A DNA stretch of 26,326 nucleotides from Ruminococcaceae bacterium UBA7217 (GCA_002490425.1 DKTZ01000045.1:1-26326); one strand, 5' to 3'; shown: positions 16,316 to 23,217, counted from the stretch's first letter. The notes: generated from the sequence alone by a model not told the origin. Numbers and translations are program-made.

Positions 16316-17659
16316 TTAAGCAGTTTCATTTGTAGCATTATGTATGGGATAAGAACCCTTAACATTTTTCCATTCGTTTTTATTGTCAAACGGATAATTG
16401 TTTATATCCTGCATTTTTTCTTCCGTCATTGCCTTACAGTTTGCAAACATCGCATTTGTAGCGATAATACCGTATGAATCATTTTTTAAGTATGCACAGT
16501 TACTGATATGTAAATCGCTATCGGAATCACTGCCTATTAACGCTCCTACCTGTTTATTTTCACCTTGTATGTTAAATTCTCCTGCAAGATAACAGTTGAG
16601 CAAAGTTACAGATCTCCTTGAATAGTTTCCAACTATACCTCCAAAAGAATAATTAAATCTCGGAACCTCGTCAAGATTCACATTTGCAGAAATTTCACCA
16701 ATGTTCCGGCAGTTCTTAATTACCGTATTATAATCACAATGTCCAAGAATGCCACCAATAATTTTTTGACCCGAAAAAACATAACTGCTATCATTGTTAT
16801 TAAAATTGCAGGATATTGTTCCGCTAAATGTACAATTATTCATTTCTAATTTTTGGTAAAAATTTCTTCCCAGTATCCCGCCTATTGATACATTTTCAGC
16901 AGTTATTGTTCCGTAATATTCACAGTTTTCAATTTTTTTATTTCCTCCAACCTGTACCTCACCACATATTCCGCCTATTACCGAATCTGCTGCATCGTTG
17001 TTAACTTGTTTATATGTAATATTTACTCCGCATTTACAGTTCTTAATCGATGTATCGTCACTATAATATCTTCCTACCATTCCTCCAATATATTGCCAAG
17101 GTGCGGTTCCTTTATTATAATTTAGTTTTCCAGTTGCGGTGCAGTTTTCAACATTGTGCGCAAATCTAGCCAAAGCCCCTATTTCGCCAGGATAATCATC
17201 GCCTCCTTCAACATTCTCTTTCAAGTTAATATCAACATTTTCAAGATTAAGATTTACGATGCTATCCGAATTCAAAAACAGTCCGCTTTTTGTTGACTTT
17301 AAATTTGAAATTGTATAATTGTTTCCATCGAAAACTGAATCGTTATTTATTCCATCCCAATCGGCAACTGAACTTAAATCAAGGTCATTCATCAAAATGT
17401 AATTTGCTTCTGTGTTATATGTCGAATTTTGTAAATCTTCTACTGTATAAATTCCGATATATCCGTCAGGAACTTCCGATATATGCTCGGTTTGCGGCTC
17501 GGCATTGTTTTCTGCCAAAGAATTATTGCCTGAAATAGTAATATCCGAACTGCTGTTTCCTGAATTTGTGGCGTGATTTTGTGAACAACCGCTGACGGAC
17601 AAAATAAGTAATACTATTGCAATAAAATACGCTATGCTTTTGACAATTTTTCTTTTCAT
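16316..17659 (-). CDS. Surface lipoprotein with GLUG-type beta-helix repeats
   Basis: The 447-aa protein begins MKRKIVKSIAYFIAIVLLI with lipobox SVSGC (lipid-attachment Cys at about 26), then an Asn/Ser/Glu-rich linker. From about residue 75 it has a right-handed beta-helix-like body. At least five GLUG-like units of the form GG(I/M)xGxx...(I/L)xNCxxxG are visible: IGGMVGRYY, IGGICGEVQ, IGGILGRNF, IGGILGHCD, FGGIVGNYS and the weaker VGALIGSDS. Most are followed by an N-C pair. GLUG modules occur in extracellular adhesion and protease-associated proteins; the partner here is unknown. ATG 17659 follows TAAGGAG by 7 bases; a longer reading upstream crosses the leader terminator. The gene is more A+T- and Asn-rich than its neighbours. 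Confidence 0.82.
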   Translation of the reverse strand: MKRKIVKSIAYFIAIVLLILSVSGCSQNHATNSGNSSSDITISGNNSLAENNAEPQTEHISEVPDGYIGIYTVEDLQNSTYNTEANYILMNDLDLSSVADWDGINNDSVFDGNNYTISNLKSTKSGLFLNSDSIVNLNLENVDINLKENVEGGDDYPGEIGALARFAHNVENCTATGKLNYNKGTAPWQYIGGMVGRYYSDDTSIKNCKCGVNITYKQVNNDAADSVIGGICGEVQVGGNKKIENCEYYGTITAENVSIGGILGRNFYQKLEMNNCTFSGTISCNFNNNDSSYVFSGQKIIGGILGHCDYNTVIKNCRNIGEISANVNLDEVPRFNYSFGGIVGNYSRRSVTLLNCYLAGEFNIQGENKQVGALIGSDSDSDLHISNCAYLKNDSYGIIATNAMFANCKAMTEEKMQDINNYPFDNKNEWKNVKGSYPIHNATNETA

Positions 17660-17670
17660 TTCTTTTCTCC

Positions 17671-17715
17671 TTATAATAAAAAATGCGCAGCCAAAGCTAC
17701 GCATAAAAAACACAT
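17671..17715 (-). CDS. Candidate 14-codon leader ORF overlapping an attenuator
   Basis: Minus-strand ATG 17715 is preceded by AAGAGGAG and encodes MCFLCVALAAHFLL. Its TAA (17671-17673) is part of TAAGGAG, the ribosome site of the lipoprotein gene. The ORF runs across both arms of the terminator at 17675-17704, so translating ribosomes would prevent that hairpin from forming. No amino-acid codon run typical of classical biosynthetic attenuators is seen, apart from Leu (5 of 14 codons counting both ends). Confidence 0.35.
   Translation of the reverse strand: MCFLCVALAAHFLL
17675..17704 (-). terminator. Intrinsic terminator inside the lipoprotein leader (attenuator or sRNA end)
   Basis: Minus strand ATGCGTAGC (17696-17704), loop TTTG, GCTGCGCAT (17683-17691). 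This is a 9-bp stem with one G-U pair, followed by TTTTTTATTAT. It lies between the promoter at 17842-17870 and the lipoprotein ATG 17659, so it would stop transcription before the gene unless read through. Confidence 0.75.
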
Positions 17716-17727
17716 AGCTCCTCTTGC

Positions 17728-17836
17728 TGCTACACAAAATTCGTTACCATACCAAAAAGTATGCGAAATCAGAGCCTGTATTTTTAACTAAAAAAATACA
17801 CACTTTTGATATGGAAATATTGAATTTTGTGTAGCA
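17728..17836 (-). ncRNA. Long hairpin at the 5' end of the lipoprotein leader transcript
   Basis: Perfect 15-bp arms TGCTACACAAAATTC and GAATTTTGTGTAGCA (17728-17742 and 17822-17836) enclose a second helix. This is CCATATCAAAA(GTGTG) against CATAC(T)TTTTGGTATGG, about 16 bp with one bulge. Inside that is TGTATTTTT/AAAAATACA with a 6-base loop. The predicted transcription start (about 17835) coincides with the first paired base. It could be a leader element, an sRNA that ends at 17675, or a palindromic mobile element that landed next to a promoter. Confidence 0.55.
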
Positions 17837-17841
17837 AGTGT

Positions 17842-17870
17842 ATTTTATCATTTGCCATTTTAATTGTCAA
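17842..17870 (-). promoter_or_regulatory. Promoter of the lipoprotein leader
   Basis: Consensus TTGACA (17865-17870), 17-base spacer, TAAAAT (17842-17847) on the minus strand. Leader length to ATG 17659 is about 176 bases, unusually long for this window. The remainder of the gap to 18007 holds an AT-rich stretch, a palindrome at 17931-17958 and the L27 terminator. Confidence 0.75.
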
Positions 17871-17930
17871 CATACAATAGGATATTAAACATTATTTATA
17901 TATTTCAATAATGTGTCACACTGTTTCCAA

Positions 17931-17958
17931 GGGACTATGTGGGCATCGTCCCCCTACT
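17931..17958 (+). repeat. CTACT-tailed palindrome, copy f (degenerate)
   Basis: GGGAC-t-ATG-tggg-CAT-c-GTCCC forms a stem with one mismatch, followed by CCTACT. Same tail as the other copies, weakest stem of the six. Confidence 0.5.
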
Positions 17959-17966
17959 TTATGGCA

Positions 17967-17995
17967 TAAAAAAACTCCCCGATTTTTCGGGGAGT
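17967..17995 (-). terminator. Terminator of the L21-Prp-L27 operon
   Basis: Minus strand ACTCCCCGA-AAAA-TCGGGGAGT (17974-17995) followed by seven T. Perfect 9-bp GC-rich stem, 13 bases after the rpmA stop. Confidence 0.92.
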
Positions 17996-18007
17996 AGCTT
18001 TAGTAAA

Positions 18008-18292
18008 TTACTGCTCAACGGGATAAACGCTAACTTTTTTGCGGTCTTTGCCCATTCTCTCAAACTTAACCTTGCCGTCAACAAGAGCGAAAAGAGTATC
18101 GTCAGAGCCGCGGCCTACATTAGTACCGGGGTGAATGTGAGTTCCGCGCTGTTTAACAAGAATGTTGCCTGCAAGAACCGTCTGACCGTCTGCACGCTTT
18201 ACGCCGAGTCTTTTTGATTCTGAGTCTCTGCCGTTCTTGGTAGAACCCATACCTTTTTTATGAGCAAATAACTGAATGTTAATCTTAAGCAT
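18008..18292 (-). CDS. rpmA: 50S ribosomal protein L27 (precursor with Prp-cleaved N-terminus)
   Basis: L27 reaches the peptidyl-transferase centre of the large subunit through its N-terminus. The 94-aa protein starts MLKINIQLF followed by AHKKGMGSTKNGRDS, the Firmicutes form in which nine residues are removed after Phe9 by the protease Prp. The remaining sequence (RLGVKRADGQTVLAGNILVKQ, THIHPGTNVGRG) is canonical. ATG 18292 overlaps the prp stop as TAATG, giving translational coupling in the rplU-prp-rpmA operon, with a strong terminator after. Confidence 0.98.
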   Translation of the reverse strand: MLKINIQLFAHKKGMGSTKNGRDSESKRLGVKRADGQTVLAGNILVKQRGTHIHPGTNVGRGSDDTLFALVDGKVKFERMGKDRKKVSVYPVEQ

Positions 18293-18609
18293 TAGATTGC
18301 ACCTCTTTCAATTTTTATATGTTGCGGATACTGACGGGAAAGCTCGGTTAAATGTAAAACCAAACCGTCTGTCAGAGCCTTTGTTTCGGATAAATTTGCC
18401 TTCGGAATCACAAATTTCATATATCCGTCACGGACAACTGCGTCTGCCTCAATTCCGAGAACCTCAAGCACTGTGTTTGCAACTAAATAAGCCGCAGACG
18501 AAACTGCACTACAAACAATGTCCGTTCCCTCTTCCCCTGCGCCTGAATGACCGCTGATTTCAAAACCTTCAACAGTACCATCCGACAGGAAGAATTTCAC
18601 ATTTGTCAT
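18292..18609 (-). CDS. prp: Ribosomal-processing cysteine protease Prp (YsxB)
   Basis: Prp removes the N-terminal extension of L27 and is essential where that extension exists. The 105-aa protein has the two catalytic residues at family positions: His21 in ISGHSGAGEEG and Cys33 in DIVCSAVSS (His22/Cys34 in the Staphylococcus aureus enzyme). It lies between rplU and rpmA, both junctions being TAATG overlaps, so the three proteins should be made in coupled amounts. Its substrate is encoded immediately downstream. Confidence 0.96.
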   Translation of the reverse strand: MTNVKFFLSDGTVEGFEISGHSGAGEEGTDIVCSAVSSAAYLVANTVLEVLGIEADAVVRDGYMKFVIPKANLSETKALTDGLVLHLTELSRQYPQHIKIERGAI

Positions 18610-18920
18610 TATGCGTTAATTGCGGTAATCTCAACCTTGGTGTAAGGCTGACGGTGACCCATTTTACGCTTTTCGTTTTTCTTTGACTTGTAAGTGAAAA
18701 CGGTAACCTTCTTTGACTTGCCGTTTTTGATAACCTTAGCAGCAACAGTTGCGCCCTCAACATAAGGAGCACCCGTCTTGATGCCGTCATCTGAACCTAC
18801 TGCGAGAACCTTGTCAAAGGTAATCTCTGCGTTTTCTTCTGCGTCAAGCTTTTCTACAAAAACAACATCGCCGTCTGTAACCTTGTACTGCTTGCCGCCG
18901 GTAACAATAATTGCGTACAT
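18609..18920 (-). CDS. rplU: 50S ribosomal protein L21
   Basis: The 103-aa protein begins MYAIIVTGGKQYKVTDGD and ends with the L21 signature KRKMGHRQPYTKVEI. First gene of the rplU-prp-rpmA operon. AAGGTAGGT precedes ATG 18920, and a structured L21-type leader and consensus promoter lie upstream. Standard length and sequence. Confidence 0.98.
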   Translation of the reverse strand: MYAIIVTGGKQYKVTDGDVVFVEKLDAEENAEITFDKVLAVGSDDGIKTGAPYVEGATVAAKVIKNGKSKKVTVFTYKSKKNEKRKMGHRQPYTKVEITAINA

Positions 18921-18939
18921 TTTTTTACCTACCTTAATA

Positions 18940-19010
18940 TAGACTCGCTATTGAGGGCGGGAAAAACCTCTTAACAGCCCGAAAGACAGACTGCCCCCTA
19001 ATAAGCGGCT
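18940..19010 (-). ncRNA. L21-type ribosomal leader RNA
   Basis: The transcript before rplU folds by pairing CGCTTATTAGGGGGC (18993-19007) with GCCCTCAATAGCG (18945-18957). Inside this, CAG/CTG flanks a small loop. Position, size and the closed GC-rich stem match the L21 leader described in Firmicutes, which is thought to mediate autogenous control. Identification rests on position and pairing; I could not run a covariance search. Confidence 0.65.
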
Positions 19011-19015
19011 TAAAA

Positions 19016-19044
19016 ATAATAACAGAAAAACATATATCTGTCAA
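19016..19044 (-). promoter_or_regulatory. Promoter of the L21-Prp-L27 operon
   Basis: Perfect TTGACA (19039-19044), 17-base spacer, TATTAT (19016-19021) on the minus strand. The predicted start near 19009 is at the beginning of the leader fold. Confidence 0.85.
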
Positions 19045-19078
19045 GAGTTTTTAAGGAAATAAATTCATTTCCAACAAC

Positions 19079-19107
19079 TTTACACGCTCTCTTTTATCTG
19101 TTATAAT
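19079..19107 (+). promoter_or_regulatory. Promoter of the REC-EAL/HPt genes
   Basis: TTTACA (19079-19084), exactly 17 bases, perfect TATAAT (19102-19107). The start near 19114 leaves 25 bases to ATG 19139 including GGGGT. It is back-to-back with the L21 promoter, 34 bases apart. Confidence 0.8.
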
Positions 19108-19138
19108 ATGAAAAATACTTAATTCGGGGTAAAACGGT

Positions 19139-20809
19139 ATGAAAGAGATGTCACTCGGTAAAAAGCGCACTGTTCTTGTGGTTGAAGACGACCTTATAAA
19201 CAGAGAAATTTTATCCGCTATTCTGTCTGACAGCTACACCGTTCTTCAGGCGGAGAACGGCAAAGCAGGTCTTGAAATTTTAGAATCGGGCGGCAAGGAA
19301 ATTTCGCTTATTTTGCTTGATATTCAAATGCCCGTAATGAACGGATACGAATTTCTTGACGCAATCGGGCAAATCCCCTCTTTCAGAAGTATTCCGATTA
19401 TTATAACCACCTCAAGCAACGCCACGGACGATGAAATTAAATGCCTTGAAAACGGGGCGTCGGATTTTGTTTCAAAGCCGTATAATCCCGATATTATTTT
19501 AAGGCGTGTGGGCAGTATGATTCGTCTGCGTGAGGCGTCCTCGGTTATTAACCGAGTTGAGCGTGACAGCGTTACGGGCCTTTACAGCAGAGATTTCTTC
19601 TATATAAATTCGGAAAATATTCTTTCGGCAAGCACACAGATTGAATACGACATTTTCTGCTGTGAAATTATGTCTCTTAAAATGTTACAGGACAGACACG
19701 GCAAAGCAAAAACAGAAAAGCTGCTTATCGGCATTACAAAAGCACTTGAGGACAATTTCGGTTCCGATTCGCTTTACGGAAAGCTCAGCGACAATACTTT
19801 TTCCGTTTTAACTGCACATAAATCGAAGGAAAATTATGAAAGCATTTCGGAAAATCTTCGCAATGCCGTAAAAAACATGTCCATTCCCGACACTGTTTTG
19901 CATTTTTCCGCTTATCCGTGTGTTGACAACAGTATTCCTGCTCCGTCGCTTTGCAACAGGGCGCTTACGGCTCTTGACGAAGCAAAATTTCAATTTGGCA
20001 GGCAGTTTGCGGAATTTAACAGTGAATTTAAAGATAAATATGCCCGACGCCACGCAATTCTCGGCTATATGGAAACGGCGATAAAGGAAAATCAGTTTAA
20101 AGTTTACTATCAGCCTAAATTCTCGCTCGGCGAAGAAAAGGTCGGCGGCGCCGAGGCGCTTGTCCGCTGGACTCACCCTGAGCTTGGGTTCATAAGCCCG
20201 GGAGAGTTTATTCCTCTCTTTGAAAGCAGCGGTTTTATTACTGAGCTTGACTTTTATGTTGCGGAGCAGACCTGTAAAGACCTTCGGGAATGGATTGATG
20301 CGGGCAAGCCCTCAGTTCCCGTTTCCTGTAATCTTTCCCGTGCGGATTTCAGCCATCCTGCCCTTGCGGAAACCATTGTGGGAATTGCGGACAAATATTC
20401 AATTCCCCACGAAATGCTTCACATTGAGGTTACGGAATCGGCATATACTGACAATATGCAAGCTTTCCTGGACACTGTCCAAAAGCTTCATAAAGCGGGC
20501 TTTTGTATTGAGCTTGACGACTTTGGCGCAGGTTATTCTTCACTCACCGTTTTAAGTGAAATGGATATTGACATATTAAAGCTTGATATGTACTTTGCAC
20601 GCAATATGGGTTTGCCGAAGCAGGATTTGATTTTGAAGCATATTTTCTCAATAGCGCAAAAGCTTAATATTGACGTTGTTGCCGAGGGTGTTGAAACAAA
20701 AGAACAGTCAGACGCATTTCGCAGTATGGGCTGTACTTACATACAGGGCTACTATTATTCAAAGCCTTTGCCGAAAACACAGTTTGAAGAATATTTAATA
20801 AATAATTGA
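19139..20809 (+). CDS. Response regulator with REC, degenerate GGDEF and EAL domains
   Basis: Predicted phosphorylation-controlled cyclic-di-GMP phosphodiesterase, 556 aa. REC (about 10-130) has the acidic pocket EDD (16-18), phospho-acceptor Asp61 in LLDIQMP, Thr in ITTSS and Lys in SKPY. The middle domain begins like GGDEF (RDSVTGLYSRDFF), but the active loop is SDNTF instead of GG[DE]EF, so no cyclase activity is expected. The EAL domain (about 305-556) keeps metal- and catalytic-site residues: Glu339 (AEALVRW), Asn398 (CNLS), Glu430 (IEVTE), Asp460-Asp461 (ELDDFG), Lys481 (LKLD), VAEGVE and the Gln in IQGYYYSKPL. It should therefore be active. A GGGGT site precedes ATG 19139. The HPt gene follows after 9 bases. 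Confidence 0.93.
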   Translation: MKEMSLGKKRTVLVVEDDLINREILSAILSDSYTVLQAENGKAGLEILESGGKEISLILLDIQMPVMNGYEFLDAIGQIPSFRSIPIIITTSSNATDDEIKCLENGASDFVSKPYNPDIILRRVGSMIRLREASSVINRVERDSVTGLYSRDFFYINSENILSASTQIEYDIFCCEIMSLKMLQDRHGKAKTEKLLIGITKALEDNFGSDSLYGKLSDNTFSVLTAHKSKENYESISENLRNAVKNMSIPDTVLHFSAYPCVDNSIPAPSLCNRALTALDEAKFQFGRQFAEFNSEFKDKYARRHAILGYMETAIKENQFKVYYQPKFSLGEEKVGGAEALVRWTHPELGFISPGEFIPLFESSGFITELDFYVAEQTCKDLREWIDAGKPSVPVSCNLSRADFSHPALAETIVGIADKYSIPHEMLHIEVTESAYTDNMQAFLDTVQKLHKAGFCIELDDFGAGYSSLTVLSEMDIDILKLDMYFARNMGLPKQDLILKHIFSIAQKLNIDVVAEGVETKEQSDAFRSMGCTYIQGYYYSKPLPKTQFEEYLINN

Positions 20810-20818
20810 GGGAAAGAT

Positions 20819-21178
20819 ATGACTGTTATTGAATGTTACGAAAAAATCGGCGGTGATTATGAAAATGTTATGAGCCGCTTAAAAAACGAGGCTCTTGTTA
20901 AGCGTTTTTTGCCGATGTTTTTGAGCGACCCAAGCTTTCGGGAGCTTACCGATGCATTGGAAAATGACGATGTTGGAACGGCTTTCCGTGCAGCGCACAC
21001 ATTAAAGGGCGTTACCGCTAATCTGTCACTCGCCCGTCTTAATTCGGCGGCTGTGGAAATTACCGAAATGCTCCGAGCAGAAGAGCTTTTAAGAGCAAAA
21101 GAATATTTTCCAAATGTTAAAGAGGCTTATGACAAAACCTTTGAAGCAATAGAACAGTTAACACACGAAATGCCGTAA
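20819..21178 (+). CDS. Stand-alone HPt phosphotransfer protein
   Basis: Histidine phosphotransfer protein of 119 aa, all-helical by composition. The phospho-accepting His60 is in AAHTLKGVTANL, the HPt core, preceded by RFLPMFLSD and followed by a helix with LNSAAVEITEML. No kinase or receiver domain is fused. It starts 9 bases after the REC-EAL stop with GAGGGAAAG, so it is co-transcribed. It most likely passes phosphate to or from the REC domain of its neighbour. The partner histidine kinase is not in this window. Confidence 0.88.
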   Translation: MTVIECYEKIGGDYENVMSRLKNEALVKRFLPMFLSDPSFRELTDALENDDVGTAFRAAHTLKGVTANLSLARLNSAAVEITEMLRAEELLRAKEYFPNVKEAYDKTFEAIEQLTHEMP

Positions 21179-21218
21179 CCGTATAAACTGCATAAAAATT
21201 ATTGTATAGAAATTAGCA

Positions 21219-21250
21219 AAAGCACCGTTTTACGCGGTGCTTTGTTGTTT
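21219..21250 (+). terminator. Terminator after the HPt gene
   Basis: AAAGCACCG (21219-21227), 7-base loop, CGGTGCTTT (21235-21243), then GTTGTTTTG. The 332-base gap to 21510 holds this terminator followed by four palindromes and no gene. Confidence 0.8.
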
Positions 21251-21292
21251 TGTCAGTTGTATTGTCGGTTGTACTAAATCGGCTTCTCCTTG

Positions 21293-21360
21293 GGGTTGCG
21301 GGTGTCCGGTGGACACCTCTGCGAAGCAGAAGCACCGACCGAGCCGACAGGCGAGATGCC
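21293..21360. repeat. GGT-loop hairpin repeat, copy 2 (inverted relative to copy 1)
   Basis: Contains GGTGTCC-GGT-GGACACC (21301-21317), TCTGC-GAA-GCAGA (21318-21331) and a CCGACCGAGCCGACAGG segment. The reverse complement aligns along its full length with 9660-9728, with a small number of differences, including both bases of a stem pair. Confidence 0.8.
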
Positions 21361-21398
21361 ATGCCCGCCGAAAAAGCAAATTAAAACAACTGTGCAAC

Positions 21399-21452
21399 GG
21401 ACAGGTGTGGAAGCCTGTCCCTACTTGTAGGGTACGCCGACCTCGGCGTACC
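21399..21452. repeat. Two CTACT-tailed palindromes head to head (copy c)
   Basis: GGACAGG/CCTGTCC (21399-21420) is followed by CTACTTGTAG, itself a palindrome, and then GGTACGCCGA-CC-TCGGCGTACC (21431-21452). Each hairpin points its CTACT tail at the other. Confidence 0.75.
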
Positions 21453-21488
21453 TTTACACGGATTGATTTATATTTTAATTTACATTTT

Positions 21489-21515
21489 GGGCAGCCGAGG
21501 TCGTCTGCCCCTACT
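21489..21515 (+). repeat. CTACT-tailed palindrome, copy d
   Basis: GGGCAGCCGA-GG-TCGTCTGCCC, one mismatch, followed by CTACT (21511-21515). The CTA at 21511-21513 is the TAG stop codon of the minus-strand acetyltransferase gene. Confidence 0.7.
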
Positions 21516-21969
21516 TTATACTCATAATGTAAATCTGGCAGGGATTATTTTTGTCCCACAAATTATCAAAGCTTTCCAATTCTCTAAAGCCGAGTTTTTT
21601 ATAAAACGAATTTGTTATATCGTATGATGCATATTTACCGCTTTTGACCGTTTTGACCTGTATAAATTCGTAATCATTGTTTTTTGCAAAATCGTAAAAG
21701 CTTTTAAAAAGCTCCGCACCGATACCTTTTCTTTGATACTCTTTAATAACACCCATGACATTTATTTCAACAGTATATGGACTTGTTTCTTTCATAACAA
21801 TAAATCCAACCGTTTTTTCATTTTCGACAGCCGCCCACAGATGCGATGTTCTGCTCTCTTTAGCGTATTGTGTTATTCCGTCTTTTTTGCTGAACCATTC
21901 GGGTAATTGTTCCAAAATTTCCTTGCAAATTCTTTCTTTAACATCTTTGTTGTGTATGTAACTAATCAT
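21511..21969 (-). CDS. GNAT-family N-acetyltransferase (third gene of a trio)
   Basis: Acetyl-CoA dependent N-acetyltransferase of 152 aa. The central strand and pyrophosphate loop are clear (INVMGVIKEYQRKGIGAELF; Q/RxxGxG motif), as is the C-terminal FYKKLGFRELESF. The substrate is unknown. Its ATG 21969 overlaps the upstream AAC(3)-like stop (ATGA), so it is translated as part of the three-gene acetyltransferase unit 23217-21511. Its stop codon lies in a dispersed repeat tail, suggesting that the C-terminus was set by repeat insertion or that the repeat was acquired next to the gene. Confidence 0.88.
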   Translation of the reverse strand: MISYIHNKDVKERICKEILEQLPEWFSKKDGITQYAKESRTSHLWAAVENEKTVGFIVMKETSPYTVEINVMGVIKEYQRKGIGAELFKSFYDFAKNNDYEFIQVKTVKSGKYASYDITNSFYKKLGFRELESFDNLWDKNNPCQIYIMSIK

Positions 21970-22712
21970 TTAATATCTTTCCTTACGCCGTACAGTCTGT
22001 ACGGATTATTTTTTATTTCCTGTTCGTAAAGTCCTACAACATCCCATATATCAAAAAACATAACCTTTGAATTGCCGATTAAACCATTCTTTATAACACC
22101 TTTTTCATAAGCCGTATTTTGAATGGTGTACCATGGCTTTACGGGAAAATCTCCTGCTTCTATCAGAAATTTATCAGGCGGATAAATATTGTTGATTTCA
22201 TCACTTAAAGGAAAGTAATTTTTAATATTCTCAGGCAGTAAATTCTCAACATAATGCATTGCGGTTAATTTGTATATATCAACGCCAAGCATAAGAGCCT
22301 TACCGCCGTTATGTATTAAATATTGCAGTCCGTCTTTAACCTTATTTGCTGATTTGCCCCAAGCAGAAATACGGAATATGCCGTCATTTGTAACAGTATC
22401 AGGCATTTTTCTGAAAGTGTCGGCAATTATCCCCATTGCGCTGTGTTCGCAATTTTCGGGTAATATCTGAATCTTAGTTGTTATTCCGAGTTTTCTGTCA
22501 GTTTCGGTTAACGGCAGTTCTTTACTCAATCTCAAAGCGGGCATAAATATACTTCCGTTTTCACCAACTATTTCTTTAAGTGCAGAAATAACGGTTTCTG
22601 CCCCGCCGTCAACATATCCGAAACTGCTCAGCGAGCTATGAACTTCTATTTCATCGCCCGATTTTAAGCCCAAATCAAGCAAGCTGTCAATAATATCCTG
22701 TTTAGTTATCAT
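21966..22712 (-). CDS. AAC(3)-family aminoglycoside-type N-acetyltransferase homologue
   Basis: The 248-aa protein belongs to the antibiotic N-acetyltransferase family. It has EVHSSLSSFGYVDGGAETVI (the HSSL..G.V.GG motif), GSIFMPAL, EHSAMGIIADTFRKMP and ALMLGV. The usual family motif 'S.HP..S..A.G' is replaced by TNDGIFRISAWG, so the His-Pro pair is missing and aminoglycoside activity is doubtful. A longer reading frame extends upstream into the preceding gene. I use ATG 22712, five bases after that gene's stop, giving a protein of near-family length. Middle gene of the trio. Codon use is more A+T-rich than in the housekeeping neighbours, so it could be horizontally acquired. Confidence 0.8.
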   Translation of the reverse strand: MITKQDIIDSLLDLGLKSGDEIEVHSSLSSFGYVDGGAETVISALKEIVGENGSIFMPALRLSKELPLTETDRKLGITTKIQILPENCEHSAMGIIADTFRKMPDTVTNDGIFRISAWGKSANKVKDGLQYLIHNGGKALMLGVDIYKLTAMHYVENLLPENIKNYFPLSDEINNIYPPDKFLIEAGDFPVKPWYTIQNTAYEKGVIKNGLIGNSKVMFFDIWDVVGLYEQEIKNNPYRLYGVRKDIK

Positions 22713-22716
22713 TTCA

Positions 22717-23217
22717 TCATAATTCCATTTCATAATAATCAACATCAATAACTGTGCCGTCAGGATAGGTTTCTTTCCCCGACTTAATAAATTCGTTAAA
22801 GCCCAAATGCTGATAAATTTTAATATTTTTTGTTTCTGTCGGCTCAACGCCTAAGGTAAATTTTTCATAACCTCTGTTTTTCAAATCCTCAATCATAAAC
22901 TTAAACAGTTTTGAAAAATAACCTTTGCCCTGATGTCTTTTATCTGTACTGAAATTGCACAAATAAACTGTTTTGCCGCCAACCAGTTTGTCGCTGTTTT
23001 GAATAATATTTTCGTCAAACATAGCAGAGGTTTCACATATAATTTTATTATTCAATTTACCGTAGTATGTAACAGACTGACCGTTTTTTATATGTTCAAC
23101 TGCATCTTTTTTCAGTCCCTCTAAAACGTTTTTTCTTTTTCGTTGCTTTTTTATTTCATAATTCCACTTGCGTTCCATTTCACCAACAGAAGCAATTTTA
23201 CATATATACTCTTTCAT
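22717..23217 (-). CDS. GNAT-family N-acetyltransferase (first gene of a trio)
   Basis: The 166-aa protein shows the GNAT core: LCNFSTDKRHQGKGYFSKLF (acetyl-CoA loop RHQGKG), KFTLGVEP and the C-terminal IYQHLGFNEF. A basic helix-rich N-terminus (about 1-45, many Lys/Arg) precedes the core. ATG 23217 is chosen over GTG 23226; the ribosome site is weak (GAGTG). First gene of the trio with the AAC(3)-like and second GNAT genes, read in the same direction with four bases or an overlap between each pair. Substrate unknown; amino-acid or small-amine acetylation is usual for such genes. Confidence 0.85.
   Translation of the reverse strand: MKEYICKIASVGEMERKWNYEIKKQRKRKNVLEGLKKDAVEHIKNGQSVTYYGKLNNKIICETSAMFDENIIQNSDKLVGGKTVYLCNFSTDKRHQGKGYFSKLFKFMIEDLKNRGYEKFTLGVEPTETKNIKIYQHLGFNEFIKSGKETYPDGTVIDVDYYEMEL

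Noticed and set aside
17728..17842. Leader hairpin as an insertion-sequence end pair or MITE
   Set aside because: The arms are good, but I see no flanking target duplication or second copy in the window. Position against a promoter start fits an RNA element at least as well. Kept as an alternative in the finding.
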